Below are positions 1 to 7,193 of a DNA stretch of 7,295 bases, in pieces. Positions within the stretch are counted from its first letter, which is position 1. Every line of letters starts with the position of its first letter. The position numbers were made by a program, and so were the translations under genes. This DNA is from Candidatus Pelagibacter sp. GTDB taxonomy: Bacteria; Pseudomonadota; Alphaproteobacteria; Pelagibacterales; Pelagibacteraceae. Location of the stretch: the NCBI GenBank assembly GCA_013204495.1, contig JABMNQ010000087.1, positions 1 to 7,295 of the forward strand. Direction: 5' to 3'. The notes beneath the pieces were generated by a model. The model had not been told where the DNA came from. It saw nothing but the letters and a program-made list of their open reading frames with translations, and ran no database searches.

Positions 1-1065
1 ACTCATTACAAAACTTGGATGTCCTGTTGCGCAACCTAAGTTAACCAATCTTCCTTTTGCTAGTAGTATTATTCTCTTACCATCAACTAACTCAATCTCA
101 TCAACTTCTGGCTTAATTTCTGTCCATTTGTAGTTTTTTAACGCATCAACTTGAATTTCATTATCGAAGTGTCCGATGTTACATAATATTGCTCTATCTT
201 TCATTTTTCTCATATGGTCTGCTGTAACGATATCTTTATTTCCAGTGGCTGTTACAACGATGTCCGCCTTATCTATTGCCTCATCCATTAAAACTACTTC
301 ATATCCTTCCATTGCTGCCTGAAGTGCACAAATCGGGTCTGCCTCTGTAACCATTACCCTTGCACCGCTATTTCTTAATGATGCCGCACTACCTTTTCCA
401 ACGTCACCAAAACCTGCAACAATGGCAACCTTCCCTGACATCATAACATCAGTTGCTCTTCTAATTCCGTCAACCAAGCTTTCTCTGCATCCATATAGAT
501 TATCAAATTTTGATTTTGTAACTGAGTCATTAACATTAATTGCTGGAATCATTAAAGAGCCCTCTTTTTCCATTTTATTTAATGCTTTAACACCCGTTGT
601 TGTTTCCTCTGAAACACCTTTTATTTGTTTCAATAAATCCTTGTAATCGTTATGCATGATTGCAGTTAAATCACCACCGTCATCTAATAACATGTTTACC
701 TTCCAATCTTTTTTTCCTTCAATGGTTTGTTTTATGCACCACAAATATTCTTCTTCTGTTTCGCCCTTCCAGGCAAAAACTGGAATGCCTGCATGCGCTA
801 TAGCTGCCGCTGCATGATCTTGTGTTGAAAAAATATTACATGAAGACCATCTTACCTCAGCTCCAAGCTCTACCAATGTTTCAATTAGAACAGCTGTTTG
901 AATTGTCATATGAAGACAACCTAAAATTTTAGCACCCTTTAAGGGGGCTTTTCCTTCATACTCTTCTCTCAATGCCATTAATCCTGGCATTTCACTTTCT
1001 GCTATAGAAATTTCTTTTCTTCCAAATTCTGCTTGGGATATGTCTTTTACTTTAAAATCTTCCAT
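1..1065 (-). CDS. ahcY: Adenosylhomocysteinase (S-adenosyl-L-homocysteine hydrolase), C-terminus cut by window edge
   Basis: This cytosolic NAD-dependent enzyme splits S-adenosylhomocysteine into adenosine and homocysteine, relieving product inhibition of methyltransferases and feeding methionine regeneration. The 355 visible codons run from the start to the conserved GHPSF region. Visible hallmarks are CLHMT near residue 50 (H52), DDGGD at 128-132, EETTTG at 153-158, the [11 protein letters not shown] block at 179-189 (K184, D188 and N189 match human K186, D190 and N191), the NAD-binding GFGDVGKG at 218-225, and NIGHFD at 296-301. About 75 C-terminal residues, including the NAD-capping Lys/Tyr tail, lie outside the window. 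The start is fixed by an in-frame TGA two codons upstream. The gap to the upstream kinase gene is 38 bases, so co-transcription is likely. The roughly 40-residue insert found in most bacterial homologues is missing, giving a short form of about 430 residues like the eukaryotic enzyme. Identification is near certain. Confidence 0.97.
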   Translation of the reverse strand, partial: MEDFKVKDISQAEFGRKEISIAESEMPGLMALREEYEGKAPLKGAKILGCLHMTIQTAVLIETLVELGAEVRWSSCNIFSTQDHAAAAIAHAGIPVFAWKGETEEEYLWCIKQTIEGKKDWKVNMLLDDGGDLTAIMHNDYKDLLKQIKGVSEETTTGVKALNKMEKEGSLMIPAINVNDSVTKSKFDNLYGCRESLVDGIRRATDVMMSGKVAIVAGFGDVGKGSAASLRNSGARVMVTEADPICALQAAMEGYEVVLMDEAIDKADIVVTATGNKDIVTADHMRKMKDRAILCNIGHFDNEIQVDALKNYKWTEIKPEVDEIELVDGKRIILLAKGRLVNLGCATGHPSFVMS

Positions 1066-1090
1066 TGGTCAGTTTTCTAGCAATAAAAAT

Positions 1091-1102
1091 TTGATTAATC
1101 AA
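1091..1102. promoter_or_regulatory. Perfect 12-bp palindrome between the sensor kinase gene and ahcY
   Basis: TTGATTAATCAA is a perfect inverted repeat starting one base after the kinase stop codon and ending about 25 bases before the ahcY start. On the minus strand it is followed by ATTTTTATT. As RNA it could form only a 4-bp stem with a 4-base loop, so it is a poor terminator. A protein-binding site controlling ahcY is the likelier reading, but no regulator can be named. The palindrome itself is certain; its function is a guess. Confidence 0.35.
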
Positions 1103-1103
1103 C

Positions 1104-2648
1104 TTATGTTTGGCTTTTAGGAAATATAATTTCTACATTGGCTCCTTTTTGTCCGGTATTATTAGCAGCACTGATAGTAGCGCCATGTAAATCAACAAGA
1201 TTTTTTACAATATTTAAACCTAAACCTGAATGTTCACCGAAGTTATCTGGTCTATTACTATAAAATCTATCAAATATTTTTTTTGTATTTGATTCTTTAA
1301 GCCCCTTGCCTTCATCAATAACTCTTAAAATAATATTGTTTTTATCATCCTTGGATACTTCAACTAAAATCTTTTTATTATCATCACTAAATGAAATGGA
1401 GTTATCAAGTAAATTTGCAATAATCTGTTCTATTCTATTTTCTATTCCATTAATAAAATATTCCTCCTGATTACTTAAATCGTTTAGAATTATTTTGATG
1501 CCTCTTTTAGTTTCGTAGATACTATTAAAATCATCAACTACTGATCTTATAATTAATTTAAGATTAATTCGTTTCATTTTTTCTTTACTCAGGGCAACTT
1601 CATCTTTTAACATCTGAGAATAATCAGTAATTAATCTTTCAATCCTTTGAACATCATGATTAAGAATATTGATTAGCTTTTTCCTTTGGGATTGATCATC
1701 AGTCTCGTGTAATATTTCGGATGCACTTTTTAATGATGTTAGGGGGTTTCTTATTTCATGAACTAAATCCGTTGAAAAATTTTCTGCGTGAGAAATTCTC
1801 TTTTGAAGTTCATTCGTCATATCCTCTAAGGAATTTGATAAGGTTCCTAGCTCATCATTTCTTCCCTTTAGTTCGTTTATATTTGTTTTTTTTCTACTCT
1901 TTTCCTTAATTATCTTTGTGTATTCCACTAAACTTTTTATAGGTTTTAGGAAATATCTATTTAAAACAAAGGAAAATATGAAGATGACTATAACAATAAA
2001 AATTGCTGTTCTTAAAATAAATGTTTTTCTTTCATCAATTGCTGATTTTACATCATTTGCATTTTCTGAAATTGCTAAATAACCAATATTCACACCTTCC
2101 AATGTTACATTTTTTACTGTTGTTAATAAAAATTGATCATATCCTTCTTGTATAAAAGTAAACGGTTTTCCGTAATCTTTTGACCATGAATAATTTGTTA
2201 GAATATCTTTTAAGGAAACAGTTTTTTCTTTATTTATATTTTTAGTTTCAATTATTTTATTGCTTATTTCTTCATTTAAAATTTCTAACTGAACTATATC
2301 TAGTCTATTTGAAAAAGATCTTGGATCTAAATCTAATGTGTCGGTATCTCCAACTAAGTTAAATTGATTATCAAATAAAATAACTCTATCTAAATTTTGG
2401 AACAAAAACCTTGTTGAAAATAAAAATCTTCTAATATCCTCTTCTTCAAATTTTATATTTAATCGTAAAATATGCTCAATAGTATTATCTATTATCTGAA
2501 TATGTTTGCTGGTTTTATTTTTTATTAAGTTAGGTTTAACATTACTAATATATAAAAATGCAAAACTTCCAATAATTAAAAAAATTATTAAATTAATAAA
2601 TAAAAATTTTTTTAAAATAGATAAACTTTTTAGAAAATCACTGAACAT
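1104..2648 (-). CDS. chvG: ChvG-like membrane sensor histidine kinase
   Basis: This inner-membrane kinase should autophosphorylate on His and pass the phosphate to the regulator encoded just upstream. In order it shows a membrane segment (about 15-37), a periplasmic sensor region of about 170 residues (38-209), a second membrane segment (210-230), a HAMP linker (about 231-283), and a HisKA domain with LVHEIRNPLTSL and phospho-acceptor H297. The ATPase domain has an N box with N416, DEGKGL at 445-450, FDRFYS at 459-464 and the G2 box GLGL at 475-478, so no catalytic box is missing. The H-box wording and the dimerisation helix (HDVQRIERLITDYS) resemble the ChvG/ExoS/BvrS family. At 514 residues it is shorter than rhizobial ChvG, mainly because it lacks their long N-terminal cytoplasmic leader. 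Its ATG overlaps the regulator's stop codon (TAATG), implying translational coupling. Other annotations might call it EnvZ-like. In rhizobia and Brucella this family senses envelope or acid stress; the signal here is unknown. Confidence 0.94.
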   Translation of the reverse strand: MFSDFLKSLSILKKFLFINLIIFLIIGSFAFLYISNVKPNLIKNKTSKHIQIIDNTIEHILRLNIKFEEEDIRRFLFSTRFLFQNLDRVILFDNQFNLVGDTDTLDLDPRSFSNRLDIVQLEILNEEISNKIIETKNINKEKTVSLKDILTNYSWSKDYGKPFTFIQEGYDQFLLTTVKNVTLEGVNIGYLAISENANDVKSAIDERKTFILRTAIFIVIVIFIFSFVLNRYFLKPIKSLVEYTKIIKEKSRKKTNINELKGRNDELGTLSNSLEDMTNELQKRISHAENFSTDLVHEIRNPLTSLKSASEILHETDDQSQRKKLINILNHDVQRIERLITDYSQMLKDEVALSKEKMKRINLKLIIRSVVDDFNSIYETKRGIKIILNDLSNQEEYFINGIENRIEQIIANLLDNSISFSDDNKKILVEVSKDDKNNIILRVIDEGKGLKESNTKKIFDRFYSNRPDNFGEHSGLGLNIVKNLVDLHGATISAANNTGQKGANVEIIFPKSQT

Positions 2649-3355
2649 TAACTAACGTTCCATCTGTATCCACTGCCATATCTTGTTTCTATTGCAGTAA
2701 AATCAGGATCAACCTTTTTAAATTTTTTTCTAATTCTTTTAACATGACTATCTATAGTTCTATCTTCTATATCGGTATCTTCTCTATAGGCAATATCCAT
2801 TAATTGTGCACGCTCTTTAATTATTCCCGGTCTTTTAGCTAGCTCTTTAACTATTAAAAATTCTGTTGTTGTAAGTTTATCTGGTAATTGTTTTCCATCC
2901 CATTCACATTCAAGTTGTGACGGGTCAAGTTTAAGTTTTCCATGTGAAATAATACTTTTAGTCTCTTCAAGATTAATATTAAGATCTTTTTTTCTAAGTT
3001 GAACTCTTATTCTTTCAATTAAAACTTTTATGGAAAAACCTCCTGATTTTTTTATAAAATCATCCGCTCCTAGTTTTAGCCCTAATAATTCATCTATCTC
3101 ATCATCTTTTGATGTTAAAAAAATTACTGGTAAAGAAGTTTTTTTTCTTAGTTTTTTTAAAAGTTCTTCACCATCCATTTTTGGCATTTTAATATCAATA
3201 ACGGCTAAATCTGGTGGCGTTCTAGTTAAGCCAATTAAAGCACTCTCGCCGTCAATATAAGTTTGAACTTTAAATCCCTCTTTTTCAAGAGCAATACTTA
3301 TGCTTGTGAGTATGTTTCGGTCATCATCAATTAAAGCAATTGTTTGTGTTTGCAT
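2648..3355 (-). CDS. chvI: ChvI-like response regulator, OmpR family
   Basis: This cytosolic DNA-binding regulator is the partner of the downstream ChvG-like kinase. The receiver domain (about 5-122) has the acidic pair D11/D12, phospho-acceptor D54 within VIDIKMPKMDG, and T81 in VIFLTSKDDEIDEL. The C-terminal winged helix (about 137-233) has the recognition helix region DRTIDSHVKRIRKKF and ends in the typical GSGYRW. The opening IALIDDDRNILTSISIALE and the SKDDEIDELLGLKLGADD stretch are characteristic of ChvI/BvrR. The odd feature is the end of the receiver domain. The nearly universal Lys-Pro motif (KKPFS in relatives) reads KKSGGFS here (102-108): proline is lost and two residues are gained. 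The reading frame is intact on both sides, so this is not a frameshift. The gene overlaps the kinase gene by one base and lies 50 bases after polA, with a hairpin between. No Shine-Dalgarno is visible. Length (235) is normal for the family. Confidence 0.96.
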   Translation of the reverse strand: MQTQTIALIDDDRNILTSISIALEKEGFKVQTYIDGESALIGLTRTPPDLAVIDIKMPKMDGEELLKKLRKKTSLPVIFLTSKDDEIDELLGLKLGADDFIKKSGGFSIKVLIERIRVQLRKKDLNINLEETKSIISHGKLKLDPSQLECEWDGKQLPDKLTTTEFLIVKELAKRPGIIKERAQLMDIAYREDTDIEDRTIDSHVKRIRKKFKKVDPDFTAIETRYGSGYRWNVS

Positions 3356-3365
3356 AATCTACTTT

Positions 3366-3391
3366 AAAAATACTAAATTGTTCTAATTTAG
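3366..3391 (-). terminator. Candidate weak intrinsic terminator after polA
   Basis: On the minus strand a perfect 7-bp inverted repeat, CTAAATT and AATTTAG with a 5-base loop (AGAAC), is followed by TATTTTT. This stem plus T-tract lies 15 bases after the polA stop codon, where a terminator would be expected. The stem has only one G-C pair, so it would be weak. The same repeat could instead be an operator, because it fills the spacer of a possible chvI promoter. Confidence 0.5.
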
Positions 3392-3395
3392 GCAA
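3367..3395 (-). promoter_or_regulatory. Possible promoter of the chvI-chvG(-ahcY) transcript
   Basis: TTGCCT (3395 to 3390) and TATTTT (3372 to 3367) are separated by 17 bases on the minus strand and each matches the sigma-70 consensus at four of six positions. A transcript starting here would have a leader of only a few bases before the chvI ATG. In such AT-rich DNA chance matches are common, so support is weak. It does give the regulatory genes a start of their own behind polA's hairpin. Confidence 0.25.
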
Positions 3396-3405
3396 TACTC
3401 ATTAA

Positions 3406-6180
3406 TTAGTGAAGTATTCCCCAATTATCACCCGTATTCACATCTATAGTTAAAGGTGTTGAAAATGTATGCAAGTCACTTTCTGTAACGCTTGTCATCT
3501 CTTCTTTGATAATCTTAGTTATATTTTCGACTTCTTTTTCTGGAACTTCAAAAATTAACTCATCATGAATTTGTAGTAATATTTTGGATTTATTATTTTT
3601 TATATCTTTAAATTTCTTATCAAGTCTAATCATTGCAAGTCTCATAATTTCTGAAGCAGAACCTTGTATTGGAGCATTAATTGCTGCTCTTTCTTGAAAA
3701 TTTCTAACATTAAAATTCTTATCATTGATCCCATTGAAATGAGATCTTCTTCCAAAAATGTTATTCACATATCCACTTTTTCTGCAAAATTTAATAGTGT
3801 CATCCATATAAATTTTTATTTCTGGAAACTTGACAAAATATGCTTCGAGAAATTCATTTGCTTCATGATTAGAAACGTTGATTTGTTTGGCGAGTCCATA
3901 TTGTGAAATTCCATAAATTATACCAAAATTTATTGCTTTAGCTTTTCGTCTCATATCTGAATCAACCTTTTTAATATCTACGTTAAATACTTGACTCGCT
4001 GTAAGTGAGTGAACATCTTCGTTATTTTTAAATGCTTTTTTTAACTCTTTAACATCAGCTAAATCAGCTAAAATTCTCATTTCGATTTGATTATAATCGG
4101 CCGAGATTAACGTAAACCCTTTTTCGGATATAAAAGCTTTCCTTATATCTTTGCCATCCTCCGACTTGATGGGAATATTTTGTAAATTTGGATCACTAGA
4201 AGCAAGTCTTCCAGTAGTTGTAGCTGCTAACAAAAATGAAGTATGAACTCTCTTTGTAGAAGGATTAATATGTCCTGGTAAAGCATCTGAATACGTATTT
4301 TTCAGTTTTGATACTTGTCGCCAATCTAAAACTAATTGCGGAAATTTGTGCCCTTTAAATGCTAAATCCTCAAGGACACCTGCATTTGTTGCAAAGCTTC
4401 CTTTTTTAGTTTTTTTGAGCGCCGCTATCTTTAATTCATTATAAATTATTTCCCCTAATTGTTTAGGTGATGCAATATTAAATTCTTTTTTTGAAATTTT
4501 AAAAACTTCTTTTTCTAATTTAATAATTTTTTTCTCAAATTTTTCAGATAATACTTTTAAAAATTTATTATCAACTTTTATCCCCTCAATTTCCATAAAG
4601 GCTAATATTTTAATTAATGGCTTTTCAAATATTTCATAAATATTAGTTAATTTTTCTAATTTGAGATTTTTGCTAAACATTTTGTATAACCTGTAAGTGA
4701 TATCCGCATCTTCAGCGGCGTATTCCATTGCTTTATCTAGCTCAACATCACTAAAATTTATTTCTTTTTTTCCAGTTCCAACTATTTCCTTAAATGAAAT
4801 TGTTTTGTGCTGTAAATGAATTTCGGATAACGTATCCATGTTATGTCGGTTTTTCCCTGCATCAAGCACATAGGACATTAACATCGTGTCTTCCATCGAA
4901 TTCATATTTATTCCTTGTTTATATAAGATAATAAAATCAAATTTGATATTTTGGCCTATTTTTTTTACACTCTTATCTTCTAGGAGTGGTTTTAATTTTT
5001 TAATTACATTATCTTTATCTAAGCATCCATCAAATTTGTGACCTATCGGGATGTAACAAGCTTTGCCAATCCTGGTACTTAGCGAGATGCCCACTAGATC
5101 TGCTTGATGTGCGTCTAGTGAACTTGTTTCTGTATTAATTGCTAATTCACCAGCTTCTTCGGCTTCGCTGATCCATTCATCTATTTCTTTTTCATTGCTA
5201 ATTAAGTGATAATTTTTCTTATTTATATTTTGCTGTTTTTCTTTGGGAAAGTTTTCTGTTTTAGTAATTTCTAGCTTAGGTTCACCATATGCAGAAATAA
5301 CAGAACTAAGAAGTCTATTAAACTCCATTTCTCTTAGAAATTTATATAACTTATCTTTATCAATTTCCTTTAATTGAAATTCTTCTATTTTCCTTTCAAC
5401 TGGAGCATCTTTCATTAGTGTCACTAATCTTTTACTAATTATTGCTTTATCCTTATTTTCTATAAGTGTTTCTCTTCGTTTATTTTGTTTTATCTCATGA
5501 GCGTTATCTAATAACTTTTCAAGTGTCCCATACTTATTAATGAGTTCTGCTGCAGTTTTTACACCTATACCTGGAACCCCAGGAATGTTGTCACTACTAT
5601 CCCCAGCTAATGACTGAACATCAATTACTTTTTTTGGCTCCACACCAAATTTATTTATTATATCCTCGTTTGTAATAAATTTGTTTTTCATTGGGTCAAA
5701 CAAACGAACATCTTTTCTATATAGTTGCATCAGATCCTTATCTGAGGAAACTATTGTCACCTTCGCTCCTTTTGCTAAAATTTGCTCTGCATAAGTTGCT
5801 ATCAAATCATCCGCTTCATAGTTTGGAAGATCAACAGATGGTAAATTAAATGCTACAACTGCTTTTCTTATATACTCAAATTGTGGAGCTAAATCATCAG
5901 GTGCTTCTGATCTGTTTGCTTTATAATCTGAAAAGATTTCATTTCTAAAAGTCTTTCTCGCAGCATCAAAAATTACAGCAAAATGCGTTGGCTTTTGTAA
6001 ATTTTCATTAGATTTTGAATCTTCTAATAATTTAAATAACATACTACAAAACCCACTTACCGCTCCTACAGGTAGCCCATCACTTTTTCTAGTTAAGGGT
6101 GGAAGTGCATAATAAGCTCTGAAGATATAACCAGAACCATCAATTAAATAAAAATGATCTGTTTTTTTTATTTTATCCAT
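3406..6180 (-). CDS. polA: DNA polymerase I with 5' nuclease, exonuclease-fold and polymerase domains
   Basis: This cytosolic enzyme removes RNA primers, fills gaps and takes part in repair. Its 924 residues match the full-length E. coli-type protein. The 5' nuclease (about 1-300) keeps its metal ligands: YLIDGSG (D14), EADD (122-125), SSDKDL (D147, D149) and GDSSDNIPGVPGIG (D194, D197). The exonuclease fold (about 325-510) keeps NIKFD (D415) and YAAEDAD (Y487, D491), but the first motif reads INTET instead of the usual DTET. N349 therefore stands where E. coli has D355, while E351 is retained. The polymerase domain has motif A ADYNQIEMR (D695, E700), motif B RRKAKAINFGIIYG (K748, F752, Y756) and motif C LLQIHDELIFEV (H872, D873, E874), all intact. 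Polymerase and flap-nuclease activity should be normal, whereas proofreading is doubtful. The gene diverges from the ABC ATPase gene with a 51-base gap. The ATG directly precedes the expected N-terminus and has no Shine-Dalgarno. Confidence 0.98.
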   Translation of the reverse strand: MDKIKKTDHFYLIDGSGYIFRAYYALPPLTRKSDGLPVGAVSGFCSMLFKLLEDSKSNENLQKPTHFAVIFDAARKTFRNEIFSDYKANRSEAPDDLAPQFEYIRKAVVAFNLPSVDLPNYEADDLIATYAEQILAKGAKVTIVSSDKDLMQLYRKDVRLFDPMKNKFITNEDIINKFGVEPKKVIDVQSLAGDSSDNIPGVPGIGVKTAAELINKYGTLEKLLDNAHEIKQNKRRETLIENKDKAIISKRLVTLMKDAPVERKIEEFQLKEIDKDKLYKFLREMEFNRLLSSVISAYGEPKLEITKTENFPKEKQQNINKKNYHLISNEKEIDEWISEAEEAGELAINTETSSLDAHQADLVGISLSTRIGKACYIPIGHKFDGCLDKDNVIKKLKPLLEDKSVKKIGQNIKFDFIILYKQGINMNSMEDTMLMSYVLDAGKNRHNMDTLSEIHLQHKTISFKEIVGTGKKEINFSDVELDKAMEYAAEDADITYRLYKMFSKNLKLEKLTNIYEIFEKPLIKILAFMEIEGIKVDNKFLKVLSEKFEKKIIKLEKEVFKISKKEFNIASPKQLGEIIYNELKIAALKKTKKGSFATNAGVLEDLAFKGHKFPQLVLDWRQVSKLKNTYSDALPGHINPSTKRVHTSFLLAATTTGRLASSDPNLQNIPIKSEDGKDIRKAFISEKGFTLISADYNQIEMRILADLADVKELKKAFKNNEDVHSLTASQVFNVDIKKVDSDMRRKAKAINFGIIYGISQYGLAKQINVSNHEANEFLEAYFVKFPEIKIYMDDTIKFCRKSGYVNNIFGRRSHFNGINDKNFNVRNFQERAAINAPIQGSASEIMRLAMIRLDKKFKDIKNNKSKILLQIHDELIFEVPEKEVENITKIIKEEMTSVTESDLHTFSTPLTIDVNTGDNWGILH

Positions 6181-6210
6181 TTAAATAATGTTATCTTAAT
6201 TATTTTAAAT

Positions 6211-6239
6211 ATTATAAATGTATTAACGCACATGGACAA
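6211..6239 (-). promoter_or_regulatory. Probable sigma-70 promoter of polA
   Basis: On the minus strand a perfect -10 hexamer TATAAT (6216 to 6211) lies 17 bases from a -35-like TTGTCC (6239 to 6234; four of six consensus bases). The predicted start is about 25 bases before the polA ATG. The -35 element overlaps the first codons of the divergent ATPase gene, so the two genes may interfere with or be tuned to each other. Position, spacing and the perfect -10 make it the best promoter candidate in the window. Confidence 0.5.
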
Positions 6240-7161
6240 AAAAAATATACTTTCTGTTAAAAATCTAAAAAAAATTTATTCTAACAAGCAAGATGGAGAA
6301 ACTCATGCTTTGAATAATTTAAACTTAGACGTGAAAGAAGGAGAGATATTTGGTCTTCTTGGTCCAAATGGTGCTGGTAAAACAACTTTTATAAATATTT
6401 TAGCTGGAACGGTGATAAAAACAGCAGGACAAGTAAATGTATGGGGTTTTGATTTAGATAAAAATCCAAGACAGGTTAGAGCTTCCGTTGGAATAGTTCC
6501 CCAGGAAGTTAATCTAGATCCATTTTTTAGTCCAAGAAAATTACTAGAACTACAAGCTGGTCTCTATGGAATTAAAGAAAAAGATAGAATTACAGATACT
6601 ATCTTAAATTTAGTCTCTTTAGAAAAGCAAGCCAATAGTTACGCCAGAAGTTTATCTGGTGGAATGAAGAGAAGGTTATTAATGGCTAAGGCACTAGTTC
6701 ATCAGCCTCCAATAATTTTTCTTGATGAGCCTACCGCAGGAGTTGATGTGGAGCTTAGGCAAAATTTATGGAAAAATGTAAGGTTGCTTAATGAGCTTGG
6801 CGTTACAATTATTTTGACAACACATTACCTCGAGGAGGCAGAGAAAATGTGTGACCGAATAGCTATTCTTAATAAAGGGAATATTGTAGCTTTAGATAGC
6901 ACTAAAAACCTTTTAAATAGAATTCAAACTAAAAAAGTAACTTTTAAAACTGATAAAAATATTGATATTAAAGAAGATGATTTAGAGTCTCTAAAAATAA
7001 TATCAAAATTAGACAATGAAGTTTGTGTTTCTTATGAAAAAAGCAAAGTTAATATTGAAGAATTAATTAATTTAATTAAGAAGAATAACGTCAAAATTAT
7101 AGATATATCCACTGATGATGGTGATTTAGAAGATGTTTTTCTACGACTAATAAAAAACTAG
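6232..7161 (+). CDS. yadG: ABC-2 type transporter ATP-binding protein, YadG-like
   Basis: This is a cytosolic ATPase subunit that should power a membrane permease of the ABC-2 export type; the substrate is unknown. All nucleotide-binding motifs are intact: Walker A GPNGAGKTT (44-52), Q-loop Q91 in VGIVPQE, signature LSGGMKRR (141-148), Walker B IIFLDEP with catalytic E166, D-loop AGVD (169-172) and switch H198 in TTHYLEEAE. The C-terminal tail DLEDVFLRLI is typical of DrrA/NatA/YadG-type ATPases. The wording around QAGLYG and PTAGVDVELRQNLW closely recalls E. coli YadG, as does the length of 309. I chose the ATG at 6232. An in-frame ATG at 6154 would add 26 residues lying inside polA, with no family similarity. 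No Shine-Dalgarno precedes either start. The usual adjacent YadH permease is not seen; the next gene is a probable bioY. ATPase identity is certain, the YadG assignment likely. Confidence 0.93.
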   Translation: MDKKNILSVKNLKKIYSNKQDGETHALNNLNLDVKEGEIFGLLGPNGAGKTTFINILAGTVIKTAGQVNVWGFDLDKNPRQVRASVGIVPQEVNLDPFFSPRKLLELQAGLYGIKEKDRITDTILNLVSLEKQANSYARSLSGGMKRRLLMAKALVHQPPIIFLDEPTAGVDVELRQNLWKNVRLLNELGVTIILTTHYLEEAEKMCDRIAILNKGNIVALDSTKNLLNRIQTKKVTFKTDKNIDIKEDDLESLKIISKLDNEVCVSYEKSKVNIEELINLIKKNNVKIIDISTDDGDLEDVFLRLIKN

Positions 7162-7193
7162 ATTAATTTATTTTAAAATAGTACTATCATTAA

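Noticed and set aside
422..646. 74-codon open frame on the plus strand
   Set aside because: It lies antisense inside ahcY, whose conserved motifs prove the minus strand is coding.
1091..1102. FNR-type binding site (TTGAT and ATCAA half-sites)
   Set aside because: The half-sites are separated by two bases, whereas FNR sites need four.
1066..1103. S-adenosylhomocysteine or SAM riboswitch before ahcY
   Set aside because: Only 38 bases separate the kinase stop from the ahcY start, with no multi-helix structure; that is too short for the known SAH riboswitch classes.
1721..1909. 62-codon open frame on the plus strand
   Set aside because: It is antisense to the HisKA/HAMP region of the sensor kinase and resembles no known protein.
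3039..3044. Perfect AGGAGG on the minus strand inside the response regulator gene
   Set aside because: It encodes part of the Ser-Gly-Gly loop and has no start codon at suitable spacing in a useful frame, so it is not an internal ribosome binding site.
3030..3260. 76-codon open frame on the plus strand
   Set aside because: It is antisense to the receiver domain of the response regulator; its Ser/Ile-rich translation is what the complement of Lys/Asp codons gives.
3664..3906. 80-codon open frame on the plus strand
   Set aside because: It is antisense to the conserved polymerase domain of polA and has no supporting features.
6154..6231. Upstream in-frame ATG extending the ABC ATPase by 26 residues
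   Set aside because: The extension lies partly within polA's first codons on the other strand, is a hydrophobic AT-driven translation without family similarity, and the ATG at 6232 gives the expected YadG-like N-terminus.
7162..7193. Terminator between the ABC ATPase and bioY
   Set aside because: Only short self-complementary bits (TTTTAAAA, TAGTACTA) are present, with no stem followed by a T-tract, so read-through into bioY is more likely.
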